Below are positions 53,773 to 62,885 of a stretch of DNA of 64,000 nt, piece after piece. Origin of the DNA: Lachnospiraceae bacterium. GTDB lineage: Bacteria; Bacillota; Clostridia; Lachnospirales; Lachnospiraceae. The notes under the pieces are model-generated. The model worked only from the letters and a program-made list of their open reading frames with translations. It was not told the DNA's origin and did no database searches. Where the stretch lies: positions 19,966 through 83,965 of the forward strand of contig JALFLM010000181.1 in assembly GCA_022774705.1 (NCBI GenBank), written 5' to 3'. Numbering within the stretch: the stretch's first letter is position 1; each line of letters begins with the position of its first letter. The position numbers and the translations under genes were made by a program.

Positions 53773-54996
53773 ATGAAAAAACCGGAGCTTTTGATTCCCG
53801 CCGGGAGTCTTGAGGTTTTGAAAACAGCGGTGTATTACGGTGCAGATGCTGTATATGTGGGCGGAGAAGCATTCAGTCTCCGTGCAAAAGCGAAGAATTT
53901 TTCCATGGAGGAGCTGGCGGAAGGAATCCGTTTTGCTCATAAGCATGGTGTAAAAGTGTATGTAACAGCCAATATTCTGGCGCATAATCAGGATCTGGAG
54001 GAAGCAGCTGCCTATTTTTCAGAGCTGAAAAAGGTGAAACCGGATGCGGTGCTGGTATCGGATCCGGGGCTTTTCATGGTGGCACGGGAAGTAATCCCGG
54101 AGATCCCGCTTCACATCAGTACTCAGGCCAATAATGTCAATTACGGTACGTTCCTGTTCTGGAAATCTCTGGGAGCGACCCGGGTGGTGACCGGCAGAGA
54201 ACTGTCGCTGGAGGAGATCCGTACTATTCGTTCGAAGATACCGGAGGACATGGAGATTGAAAGCTTCGTTCACGGAGCCATGTGTATCTCCTATTCAGGG
54301 AGATGCCTGTTGTCCAACTACCTGACCGGGCGCGATGCCAATCAGGGGGCATGCACCCATCCCTGCCGGTGGAAATATACATTGATGGAAGAAAAACGCC
54401 CCGGAGAGTATTTTCCCGTGGTTGAGAGCGAGAGGGGAACGTTTATCTTCAATTCGAAGGACCTGTGTATGATCGACCATATTCCCGATCTGGTGGATGC
54501 GGGCATCGACAGCTTTAAGATCGAGGGCCGCATGAAGGCCGCTCTTTATGTGGCGGTGGTTGCCAGAACCTACAGAAGAGCCATTGACGATTATTTCACC
54601 GACCCGGCTCTTTATGAGAAAAATCTGGACTGGTACCGGTCGGAGATTGAAAAATGCACCATGCGCCCGTTTACTACCGGGTTTTTCTACGGAAAGCCTG
54701 ATGCGCAGGCACAGATCTATGACAACAATACCTATATTCAGGATTATATTTATCTGGGGATGAGCCAGGCTGTCCGGGAGGACGGAAGCTTTTTTCTGGA
54801 GCAGAAGAATAAATTCTCAGTGGGTGAAACGGTGGAACTGCTGAAACGTGACGGGCAGAATCAGGAGACTGTGGTTCTCTCCATTACAGATGAGGAAGGG
54901 AATGCTCAGGAAAGTGCTCCCCACGCCAGACAGCATCTTTTTGTCCGCCTGAGCGCTTCACCTGAGGAAGGGGATATTCTTAGAAAGAAGGCCTGA
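53773..54996 (+). CDS. U32-family peptidase-like protein, TrhP-like (tRNA hydroxylation)
   Basis: A 407-residue protein of the U32 family: LLIPAGSLEVLKTAVYYGADAVY at the N-terminus, SFVHGAMCISYSGRCLLSNYLTGRDANQGACTHPCRWKY with cysteines for an Fe-S cluster, and DLCMIDHIPDLVDAGIDSFKIEGRMK. The Bacillus homologues (YrrN/YrrO, TrhP) act in prephenate-dependent hydroxylation of U34 in tRNA, with TrmR then methylating. Position after the TrmR-like gene supports this. Bacillus has two tandem copies; here only one. ATG 53773 is 6 nt from AAGGAG; 53770 is the other option. Confidence 0.87.
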   Translation: MKKPELLIPAGSLEVLKTAVYYGADAVYVGGEAFSLRAKAKNFSMEELAEGIRFAHKHGVKVYVTANILAHNQDLEEAAAYFSELKKVKPDAVLVSDPGLFMVAREVIPEIPLHISTQANNVNYGTFLFWKSLGATRVVTGRELSLEEIRTIRSKIPEDMEIESFVHGAMCISYSGRCLLSNYLTGRDANQGACTHPCRWKYTLMEEKRPGEYFPVVESERGTFIFNSKDLCMIDHIPDLVDAGIDSFKIEGRMKAALYVAVVARTYRRAIDDYFTDPALYEKNLDWYRSEIEKCTMRPFTTGFFYGKPDAQAQIYDNNTYIQDYIYLGMSQAVREDGSFFLEQKNKFSVGETVELLKRDGQNQETVVLSITDEEGNAQESAPHARQHLFVRLSASPEEGDILRKKA

Positions 54997-55001
54997 TTAT
55001 T

Positions 55002-55838
55002 ATGGAACTCTTTTTGTTTGCCGTTTCGGGCATCCATGTGATATATTATGCAGTACTGGTATTATTTACGGATGCCACCTGGATGACGCAGCTGTACTGG
55101 CCTGTCAGTGCGGCAGTTTTTGCGCTGATTGCGCAGCTTCTGCGAATTGACCGGAAACGGAAGCAGAAGCGCAGGCGGTGTATGCCGCTGGAGCTGCGGA
55201 CTGTGATCTGCACCAGCTGCGGACTGTATTTTCTGCTGATAGGAGTATTTACGGTTCTGATCTTTTCCCGGGGATTTTCTGAAAATCCTGAAGATGCCGA
55301 TTATCTGATTTTCATCGAAAACGGCGATGTGGAGACCTCTCTGACCGAGAGCGACTACAATGCGTTGTCCTGTACCATCGATTATATGACAAGACATGAG
55401 AATACGTCGGTGGTTCTTGCGGGCTGCAGCCGTTTCCGGGATCTGGAAGTGGATGAGAATGAGCTTCAGGATCTGATGAAAAAGTATCTGACCGATCAGG
55501 GGATCAGTGAGGACAGGATCATAACAGAAGAGATTTCCAACAATCTGAGACAGAATATCATGTACAGCTATGCGTATATTCTGATGGACTGGTATGGAGA
55601 TGATGCGGAACGGGAAGCAGAGCCCACGGTGGGGATCGTGGCGGAGGCGGCTTCCGTGTTCCGCTACTGGATGATCGTCAGGAATCTGGGCGATGTGAGC
55701 CGGCATATGAAGATCGTATCCTTCCATGAACCGGTTCTGGGGTGGCCTGCCAGAATCGTGGAGGAGGTACAGCTGATTGTCAGATATCATCTGATCAATC
55801 AGTTTGAGTATACTCCCTCTGAAAGATCAGGCTTGTGA
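55002..55838 (+). CDS. YdcF/DUF218-like membrane protein
   Basis: A 278-residue protein with about three hydrophobic segments in the first 95 residues, then a DUF218-type domain (DYLIFIENGDV, SVVLAGCSRFRD, LTDQGISEDRIITEEISNNLRQNIMYS). Related proteins (YdcF, ElyC, SanA) affect envelope or cell wall metabolism. The normal G-G motif at the start of the domain is altered. Weak AGAAGG upstream. It follows the U32 gene by 5 nt. Confidence 0.75.
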   Translation: MELFLFAVSGIHVIYYAVLVLFTDATWMTQLYWPVSAAVFALIAQLLRIDRKRKQKRRRCMPLELRTVICTSCGLYFLLIGVFTVLIFSRGFSENPEDADYLIFIENGDVETSLTESDYNALSCTIDYMTRHENTSVVLAGCSRFRDLEVDENELQDLMKKYLTDQGISEDRIITEEISNNLRQNIMYSYAYILMDWYGDDAEREAEPTVGIVAEAASVFRYWMIVRNLGDVSRHMKIVSFHEPVLGWPARIVEEVQLIVRYHLINQFEYTPSERSGL

Positions 55839-55885
55839 TTTGACCGGGAACTGACCGGATTTTGATAAAGTGAGGAGAAATGAGT

Positions 55886-58882
55886 ATGGCATTTGAAAAG
55901 CTGGAAACATATCAATTACTAAGAGAAGAAGTCATTAGCGATTTGAATTCCACAGCATATATTCTGCGTCATAAAAAAAGCGGCGCACGGATTTTCCTGC
56001 TGTCCAATGAAGATGAGAACAAGGTATTTACCATAGGATTCCGCACACCCCCGGTTAACAGCACCGGGGTTGCGCATATTCTGGAGCATTCCGTTTTATG
56101 CGGATCGGAAAAATTCCCCTTAAAGGACCCTTTTGTGGAACTGGTTAAGGGATCTCTGAATACCTTCCTGAACGCCATGACGTATCCGGATAAAACTGTT
56201 TATCCTGTGGCCAGCTGCAATGATGCGGATTTCCAGAACCTGATGGATGTTTATATGGATGCGGTTCTGAATCCCCGGATCTATGAGACAGACAAGATTT
56301 TCCGCCAGGAGGGCTGGCATTATGAGATGGAAAGTCCCGAGGCGCCGCTTACCATCAATGGTGTGGTTTACAATGAGATGAAAGGTGCGTTTTCCACACC
56401 TGACAGCGTGCTGGAGCGTTCCATTCAGAACTGTCTGTATCCGGATAATACCTACGGCAATGAATCCGGCGGCGATCCCGATGTGATCCCCCGGCTTTCC
56501 TATGAAGAATTTCTGGCTTTTCATAAAAAATATTATCATCCTTCCAACAGCTATATCTATCTGTACGGCAATATGGATATGGAGGAGAAGCTTCGCTGGC
56601 TCGATGAAGAATATCTGAGCCGCTACGAGGCATCACCGGTAGATTCTGTGATTCATGGGCAGAAACCCTTTGAAGCGCCGGTCAGCAAAACCATGACCTA
56701 TGCGGCTGATGAGGACGGAGATGACGGTTCCTATCTTGCTGCAGCCATGACTGCAGGAAGCGTGCTGGACCGCAGGCAGTATGTGGCCATGGGAATTCTT
56801 GATTATGCACTGCTGGATGCACCGGGTGCACCTCTGAAACAGGCACTGATCGATAAGAAGCTGTGCAAGGATGTGTACGGCGGCACCGAATCGGGAATCC
56901 TCCAGCCCTACTTTTCCATAGTGGCAAAGGGGGCTGATCCCGGCCGGATGCAGGAATTTATGGATACCGTCCGCAGCACGCTGGAGGAACTGGCGGAAAA
57001 CGGCCTGAATAAGCGGACGCTGGCAGCAGGTATGAACAGCGCGGAATTCAAATACAGAGAAGCCGATTTCGGAGCATTTCCCAAAGGTCTGATGTACGGA
57101 CTTCAGTGCTTTGACAGCTGGCTGTACGATGAATCGGATCCGCTGATGCACCTGTCCTACAGCGATACCTTTGACTGGCTCAGAGCCCATATGGAGGAAG
57201 GTTATTTTGAAGGGCTGATCCGCGACTGGCTGCTGGATAATCCTCATCAGGTACAGATTGTCATGAATCCGGAGGCAGGTCTGTCTGCAAGGAAGGAAGG
57301 AGAACTCTCGAAAAAACTGGCAGAGAAAAAGGCTGCCATGACACCGGAAGAAATCGACCGGATCGTCAGGGAAACGAAGGAACTGAAAGCATTTCAGGAG
57401 GCAGTGGATCCGCCGGAAGTGCTGGCGAAGATTCCGCTTCTGTCCCGGGAAGATATCGGCAGAAAGGCATCGGGCTTTTTCAATGAACTGAAACAGGAAA
57501 AGGGCGGTGATGTGGTTCATCATGAGCTGTTCACCGGCGGGATCGGCTATCTGCAGATCCTGTTTGATCTTGACGGGATGAATGCGGAGGAACTGCAGTA
57601 TGCTTCTCTGCTGCGGACTCTGCTCTGCATGGTCAATACGGAGCATTACACCTACAGCGAGCTGGCCGATGAGATCGGCATCAACTGCGGCGGTTTGTCA
57701 GCAGGCATCGGTTCCTACGACAGCTGCCGGGATTTCAATCAGTTTACCGGTGTATTTGAACTGGCGGCAAAGGTAAAAACAGACAGGCTGGATTTTGTAT
57801 TTGACATGTTCCGGGAAATCGTATTTACTTCCGATCTGACCGATAAAAAGAGAATTGCCGAGGTGATTGCACAGACCGGTTCCCGTATGCAGATGCGCAT
57901 GATGTCCAATGGACATACATCTGCAGTGGGCAGAGCTGTATCGGGCTTCAGCCGTTCCGCAAAATTCAGCGAAATCATCAGCGGTCTGGAATACGCCCGT
58001 TTCATCAGCCGTCTCGATGCTTCCTTTGAAAGCTGCAGTGATGAGATCGTGGAAAAACTCTGTGCTGTCCGTGAGAAAATCTTCAAACCCTCCAGAATGC
58101 TGGTGGGATACACCTCTGATGCAGCAGGATATGAAAAGCTTCCCGGACTTCTGGAGCGGTTTACACGGGAATTTGCAGAACGGTTCGGCGATACGGAAAA
58201 ACCCTCGCAGGCATTCGGAAAAGGCGGCTGCCGGTATGATCTGGAAGACAAAGGAGAAACAGCCGGAAAAGAGGGTCTGATGACCAGTGCCCAGGTTCAG
58301 TATGTGGCAAGAGCCGGCAGCTTCGGAACACATGGCCTGAAATACACCTCCAGACTCCGGATTCTCGGCGTAATCCTGAATTACGATTATCTGTGGCTCA
58401 ACCTGCGCGTAAAAGGCGGTGCCTACGGCTGCATGAGCGGTTTTGGAAGAAACGGCGAGAGCTATCTGGTTTCCTACCGGGATCCCAACCTGAAGGAGAC
58501 CAACGACATTTATGAAGGAATTCCCGCATATCTGCGTGCTTTTCAGGCAGACGAGCGGGATATGACAAAATACATTATCGGAACGATCAGTGATCTGGAT
58601 ACACCTCAGACTCCCAGAACAAAGGGGGCCAGATCCATGGCAGCATGGCTTACCGGTGTAACGGAGGAGATGGTGCAGGAGGACAGAGACAGGATTCTTT
58701 CCTGCCAGCCGGAGGATATCCGTGCACTGGCCGATTATGTGGAAACCATGCTGGAGTCAGGCAATCTCTGCGTTGTGGGCAGTGAGACAAAGATTCATGA
58801 AAATGAAGCCATGTTTGACCGGGTGGAAAATATGTTTCCAAAGACGAAAAATAACACAGAGGTACAGGAGATGCCGCAGTAA
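55886..58882 (+). CDS. M16C (presequence protease-like) metallopeptidase
   Basis: A 998-residue insulinase-superfamily peptidase, probably cytosolic. The inverted zinc motif HILEHSVLCGS (HxxEH) is followed by EMKGAFSTPDSVLE with the third ligand. The M16C-associated domain (about 450-700) and a second, inactive half with RVKGGAYGCMSGF complete the usual two-half fold. It degrades small unfolded peptides in relatives such as PreP. ATG 55886 (MAFEKLE) is 8 nt from GAGGAG. Confidence 0.92.
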   Translation: MAFEKLETYQLLREEVISDLNSTAYILRHKKSGARIFLLSNEDENKVFTIGFRTPPVNSTGVAHILEHSVLCGSEKFPLKDPFVELVKGSLNTFLNAMTYPDKTVYPVASCNDADFQNLMDVYMDAVLNPRIYETDKIFRQEGWHYEMESPEAPLTINGVVYNEMKGAFSTPDSVLERSIQNCLYPDNTYGNESGGDPDVIPRLSYEEFLAFHKKYYHPSNSYIYLYGNMDMEEKLRWLDEEYLSRYEASPVDSVIHGQKPFEAPVSKTMTYAADEDGDDGSYLAAAMTAGSVLDRRQYVAMGILDYALLDAPGAPLKQALIDKKLCKDVYGGTESGILQPYFSIVAKGADPGRMQEFMDTVRSTLEELAENGLNKRTLAAGMNSAEFKYREADFGAFPKGLMYGLQCFDSWLYDESDPLMHLSYSDTFDWLRAHMEEGYFEGLIRDWLLDNPHQVQIVMNPEAGLSARKEGELSKKLAEKKAAMTPEEIDRIVRETKELKAFQEAVDPPEVLAKIPLLSREDIGRKASGFFNELKQEKGGDVVHHELFTGGIGYLQILFDLDGMNAEELQYASLLRTLLCMVNTEHYTYSELADEIGINCGGLSAGIGSYDSCRDFNQFTGVFELAAKVKTDRLDFVFDMFREIVFTSDLTDKKRIAEVIAQTGSRMQMRMMSNGHTSAVGRAVSGFSRSAKFSEIISGLEYARFISRLDASFESCSDEIVEKLCAVREKIFKPSRMLVGYTSDAAGYEKLPGLLERFTREFAERFGDTEKPSQAFGKGGCRYDLEDKGETAGKEGLMTSAQVQYVARAGSFGTHGLKYTSRLRILGVILNYDYLWLNLRVKGGAYGCMSGFGRNGESYLVSYRDPNLKETNDIYEGIPAYLRAFQADERDMTKYIIGTISDLDTPQTPRTKGARSMAAWLTGVTEEMVQEDRDRILSCQPEDIRALADYVETMLESGNLCVVGSETKIHENEAMFDRVENMFPKTKNNTEVQEMPQ

Positions 58883-58902
58883 GCGGAGTGTAAGGAGGAA
58901 AT

Positions 58903-59802
58903 ATGGGCAAACATTTCAAATCGGGTTTTGTAACGCTGATCGGACGGCCCAATGTGGGTAAATCCACGCTGATGAACCATCTGATCGGCCAGAAGATTGC
59001 CATCACATCCCGGAAACCCCAGACCACCAGGAACCGGATCCAGACCGTATATACGGATAAGGAATCCCAGATGATTTTTCTGGATACGCCCGGTATTCAT
59101 AAAGCAAAAAACAAGCTGGGCGAGTACATGGTCAATGTGGCGGAACGTACACTGACAGAGGTGGATGTGATCCTGTGGCTGGTGGAGCCGGATGAAAAAA
59201 TCGGCCCCGGTGACAGTATTATTCTGGAAAAACTGAAAAAAGTGAAGACACCGGTTATTCTGATCATCAATAAAATCGATACCATCGACAAAGCGGCGGT
59301 GGGCAATCTGATTACCATGTGGAAAAAACAGCATGCTTTCAAAGCTGTGATCCCGGTAAGTGCTCTGAGAAGCATTAATACCGATACGGTACTGGAAGAA
59401 ATACGCAGGTATCTGCCGGAGGGACCCATGTATTACGATGAGGATACGGTGACAGACCAGCCCATCCGTCAGATCACGGCGGAGATTATCCGGGAAAAGG
59501 CCCTCAGACGTCTGGAAGACGAAATTCCCCACGGTATCGCAGTGACTGTCGATGTGATGAAGGTGCGTAAGGACGGGATCTGGCAGGTGGATGCTTCCAT
59601 TATCTGCGAACGGGATTCTCACAAAGGGATTATCATCGGCAAGCAGGGCAGTATGCTGAAAAGTATCGGCATCGATGCCAGAAAGGATATTGAACTTCTG
59701 ACCGGAGGTCAGGTTAATCTGAAGCTGTGGGTCAAGGTACGCAAAGAGTGGCGCGACAGCGATATACAGCTGAAGAATTTTGGCTATTTCGAGAATAAAT
59801 GA
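58903..59802 (+). CDS. era: GTPase Era
   Basis: A 299-residue ribosome-assembly GTPase. G1 GRPNVGKSTLMN, G3 DTPGIH and G4 NKID; the C-terminal KH domain has IIIGKQGSMLKSIGIDARKDIE and binds the 16S rRNA 3' end. AAGGAGG precedes ATG 58903. The stop overlaps the recO start (ATGA). Confidence 0.97.
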   Translation: MGKHFKSGFVTLIGRPNVGKSTLMNHLIGQKIAITSRKPQTTRNRIQTVYTDKESQMIFLDTPGIHKAKNKLGEYMVNVAERTLTEVDVILWLVEPDEKIGPGDSIILEKLKKVKTPVILIINKIDTIDKAAVGNLITMWKKQHAFKAVIPVSALRSINTDTVLEEIRRYLPEGPMYYDEDTVTDQPIRQITAEIIREKALRRLEDEIPHGIAVTVDVMKVRKDGIWQVDASIICERDSHKGIIIGKQGSMLKSIGIDARKDIELLTGGQVNLKLWVKVRKEWRDSDIQLKNFGYFENK

Positions 59803-60446
59803 CCGATCTGCTGGAGCTGACAGGTGTGGTGCTTTCCTCCATGCCTGTGGGAGAGTACGACAGAAGAATCGTGCTTCTGACGAAGGAAAGGGGCAGAATT
59901 ACTGCGTTCGCAAAGGGGGCCAGGAGACAGAACAGCTCCCTGCTGGCAGTATCCTGCCCATTTGTGTGCGGCAGATTTTTCCTGTATGAAGGCAGAAATT
60001 CCTATACGCTGCGCAGTGCGGAGGTCATTGCCTATTTCAATCAGCTGCAGCAGGATCTGGAGACACTGTGCTATGCTTCTTATTTTGCGGAACTGGCGGA
60101 TTATTATGCAAAGGAAAATCTGACGGCAGCCGATATGCTGAATCTTCTCTACCTTGCTTTTCGGGCGCTGGAAAAAGGCCAGATTCCCGGAGTCCTGGTC
60201 CGCCATATTTTTGAACTGCGCATCATGGTGATCGACGGAGAATACACGGAGCAGCCTCCCGTATCGGTGGGTGAAAGCGCAGCTTACGCCTGGCATTACG
60301 TGGTTACGGCTCCTCTGCAGAAGCTGTTTGGCTTCACGCTGGCGGAGCCGGCTCTGAAGGAATTTGCCAGGGCAGTGACTGTGTGGCGCAGACGGACCAT
60401 CGACCGGGAATTTCATTCACTGGAGATACTGGAAACATTGTTGTAA
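59799..60446 (+). CDS. recO: DNA repair protein RecO (no zinc-finger cysteines)
   Basis: A 215-residue RecO: N-terminal OB fold (GVVLSSMPVGEYDRRIVLLTKERGRITAFAKGARR) and helical C-terminal domain. The family in Firmicutes usually carries CxxC pairs for a zinc finger; none is visible here after FELRIMVIDGEY, and the protein is shorter than the usual 240-250. era-recO is a common pair; the two overlap by 4 bases. Confidence 0.88.
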   Translation: MTDLLELTGVVLSSMPVGEYDRRIVLLTKERGRITAFAKGARRQNSSLLAVSCPFVCGRFFLYEGRNSYTLRSAEVIAYFNQLQQDLETLCYASYFAELADYYAKENLTAADMLNLLYLAFRALEKGQIPGVLVRHIFELRIMVIDGEYTEQPPVSVGESAAYAWHYVVTAPLQKLFGFTLAEPALKEFARAVTVWRRRTIDREFHSLEILETLL

Positions 60447-60453
60447 ATAGATA

Positions 60454-60482
60454 TTGAAATTAATCCCATTTAAGGGTACAAT
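60454..60482 (+). promoter_or_regulatory. Promoter of the lipoprotein gene
   Basis: TTGAAA (60454-60459), 17-nt spacer, TACAAT (60477-60482). The leader holds a hairpin GCCGCAG-CTT-CTGCGGC (60538-60554) just before AAGGAGG. Confidence 0.75.
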
Positions 60483-60568
60483 GAATTAACTGTGTCCCTG
60501 AGCCGGACACTGTATAGATTAAAACTTTGTAACAGATGCCGCAGCTTCTGCGGCCCAAGGAGGAAATG

Positions 60569-61204
60569 ATGAAACGGTTTGTGAAAGGAATCGCCTGTGC
60601 TGTACTGACAGCTGCTCTGCTTGCCGGGTGCGGTCATAAGAGTGAACCGGATACAACAGCTGTCTATATCAGAAAGGATGGTTCCGTAGCTTCTGCGGTA
60701 TATGAACCCTTTGATACAAAAGTCTACAGTAAGGATGAACTGAAGGAATTTGTGGAGGATGCGGTCATTGCCTACAATCAGAAAAATGCAGGGGAAGCCG
60801 CTGCCTATGGGAAGGATGCGGATGAACCGCTTTCTCTGGTGATCAGCTCCCTTGATTTCAGCGACGGCAATGCAGTCCTGAAGATGGAGTATGCTTCCTG
60901 CGATGATTATATGCAGTTTAATAAAAGTGAAGGAAGTCTGCTGCAGATGGCATCGGGAACGGTGGCGGGAGCGAAAGAAGCCGGAATTGATCTGAGCAGC
61001 TTTGAATTTCTCAATTCCGATGGAACAGACAGCATAAGCGGCGGTGACCTGGATGATGGATACTATGTGGTATTTGTGGAAGGAACTTCCACGATCATGG
61101 TGGAGGGCAGCATCAGGTATGCGACAGCGGATGTCACCATTGAAGATAAGGATACCGCACAGGTTTCTTCAGACGGCACCTTATCCTGCATTGTATTTAA
61201 GTAG
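60569..61204 (+). CDS. Unrecognised lipoprotein
   Basis: A 211-residue secreted protein with lipoprotein signal MKRFVKGIACAVLTAALLAGC. The mature part is acidic and mixed alpha/beta, without a known motif; VYIRKDGSVASAVYEPFD is its first block. AAGGAGG is 5 nt from ATG 60569. It has its own promoter. Related small lipoproteins occur in Lachnospiraceae but I can assign no role. Confidence 0.75.
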   Translation: MKRFVKGIACAVLTAALLAGCGHKSEPDTTAVYIRKDGSVASAVYEPFDTKVYSKDELKEFVEDAVIAYNQKNAGEAAAYGKDADEPLSLVISSLDFSDGNAVLKMEYASCDDYMQFNKSEGSLLQMASGTVAGAKEAGIDLSSFEFLNSDGTDSISGGDLDDGYYVVFVEGTSTIMVEGSIRYATADVTIEDKDTAQVSSDGTLSCIVFK

Positions 61205-61317
61205 GTACAGATGATCATATGTAATCAGTCCTGATCAATTCAGGATTAACCTGCTCCGGGCGGTGCAGTGCCGCCGGGGGTTATATAACAGCATTGAGTT
61301 TGAAAGGATACAGACAA

Positions 61318-62703
61318 ATGGAAAAGACAATGGAAAAAATTGTGGCACTGGCGAAGTCAAGAGGTTTTGTATACCCCGGTTCAGAGATTTACGGAGGTCT
61401 TGCCAATACATGGGATTACGGTAATCTTGGTGTGGAACTGAAGAACAACGTAAAGAAAGCATGGTGGCAGAAATTTGTACAGGAAAGCCCCTACAACGTA
61501 GGTGTGGACTGTGCGATTCTGATGAATTCCCAGACATGGGTTGCTTCCGGACATCTGGGTGGATTCTCTGATCCTCTGATGGACTGTAAGGGATGTCATG
61601 AGCGTTTCCGTGCCGATAAACTGATTGAAGACTACGCACATGACAATGGTCTGGAAATCGATTCCGTAGACGGCTGGAGCCATGAGCAGATGGAGAATTA
61701 CATCAGAGAGCATCAGATTGCATGTCCTACCTGCGGCAAAACCGATTTTACAGAGATCAGAGAGTTCAATCTGATGTTCAAAACCTTCCAGGGTGTTACC
61801 GAGAATGCAAAAAGCACCGTTTATTTAAGACCCGAAACAGCACAGGGTATTTTTGTAAACTTCAAGAATGTACAGAGAACTTCCAGAAAGAAAGTTCCTT
61901 TCGGTATCGGTCAGATCGGTAAATCATTCCGTAATGAGATTACTCCCGGTAACTTTACATTCCGTACCAGAGAATTTGAACAGATGGAACTGGAATTCTT
62001 CTGCAAGCCCGGTACTGATCTGGAGTGGTTTGCATACTGGAAAGCATTCTGCCTGAACTGGCTGAAATCACTGGGCCTGAAGGACGAGGAACTGCGTGCA
62101 AGAGATCATTCTCCTGAAGAACTCTGCTTCTACTCCAAGGCAACCACCGACGTGGAATTCCTGTTCCCCTTCGGATGGGGCGAGCTGTGGGGTATTGCTG
62201 ACAGAACCGATTACGACCTGACACAGCATCAGAACACTTCCGGTGAGGATATGAGTTATTTCGATGATGAAACCAAGGAAAAATATATTCCTTATGTTAT
62301 TGAGCCTTCACTGGGTGCCGACCGCGTTACACTGGCATTCCTCTGCAGCGCTTATGATGAGGAACTGATGGAAGACGGCAAGACAAGAACTGTACTTCAT
62401 TTCCATCCGGCTATTGCACCGGTTAAAATCGGTGTGCTTCCTCTGTCAAAGAAGCTCAATGACGGTGCTCTGGAGATCTACAGCCAGCTGTCAAAATATT
62501 ACAATTGCGAATTTGATGACAGAGGACAGATCGGTAAACGCTACAGAAGACAGGACGAAATCGGTACTCCTTTCTGCATTACTTATGATTTTGATTCCGA
62601 AAATGACCATGCGGTAACCGTTCGTGACAGAGATACCATGGCACAGGAACGTGTGGCAATCGCCGATATGGAAGCTTACTTCAGAGATAAGATGAGCTTC
62701 TGA
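61318..62703 (+). CDS. glyS: Glycyl-tRNA synthetase, alpha2 type
   Basis: A 461-residue class II synthetase (GlyQS form, a homodimer). Motifs: [20 protein letters not shown] at the N-terminus, [27 protein letters not shown] (motif 2), and [14 protein letters not shown] (motif 3). AAAGGA precedes ATG 61318. Just upstream is a GC-rich hairpin (61254-61279); the leader is too short for a T-box and has none of its motifs. A terminator follows. Confidence 0.97.
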   Translation: MEKTMEKIVALAKSRGFVYPGSEIYGGLANTWDYGNLGVELKNNVKKAWWQKFVQESPYNVGVDCAILMNSQTWVASGHLGGFSDPLMDCKGCHERFRADKLIEDYAHDNGLEIDSVDGWSHEQMENYIREHQIACPTCGKTDFTEIREFNLMFKTFQGVTENAKSTVYLRPETAQGIFVNFKNVQRTSRKKVPFGIGQIGKSFRNEITPGNFTFRTREFEQMELEFFCKPGTDLEWFAYWKAFCLNWLKSLGLKDEELRARDHSPEELCFYSKATTDVEFLFPFGWGELWGIADRTDYDLTQHQNTSGEDMSYFDDETKEKYIPYVIEPSLGADRVTLAFLCSAYDEELMEDGKTRTVLHFHPAIAPVKIGVLPLSKKLNDGALEIYSQLSKYYNCEFDDRGQIGKRYRRQDEIGTPFCITYDFDSENDHAVTVRDRDTMAQERVAIADMEAYFRDKMSF

Positions 62704-62739
62704 TCGCGGACAGACAACAGTTACAGATAAACAGGTAAA

Positions 62740-62774
62740 AAAGAGGGATGCGAGCAGTTGCATCCTTCTTTATT
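62740..62774 (+). terminator. Terminator of glyS
   Basis: AAAGAGGGATGC (62740-62751) pairs with GCATCCTTCTTT (62760-62771), with one G-U, followed by a short T-rich end. Confidence 0.8.
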
Positions 62775-62813
62775 AGGAGCGGTCCGGTGCCGGCATGGAA
62801 TCGGAGCAGGCCT

Positions 62814-62841
62814 TTGACGCAGGCACAGACCGCAGTATTAT
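62814..62841 (+). promoter_or_regulatory. Promoter of the C39-like gene
   Basis: TTGACG (62814-62819), 16-nt spacer, TATTAT (62836-62841). The predicted transcript start near 62848 favours ATG 62886 over ATG 62850. Confidence 0.55.
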
Positions 62842-62885
62842 GGTAAATGATGAGGGAAATAAGAAATACAGGTATAAATGAAGAT

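Noticed and set aside
61205-61317. Glycine T-box before glyS
   Set aside because: Leader is about 110 nt and lacks the T-box sequence; only a GC-rich hairpin is present.
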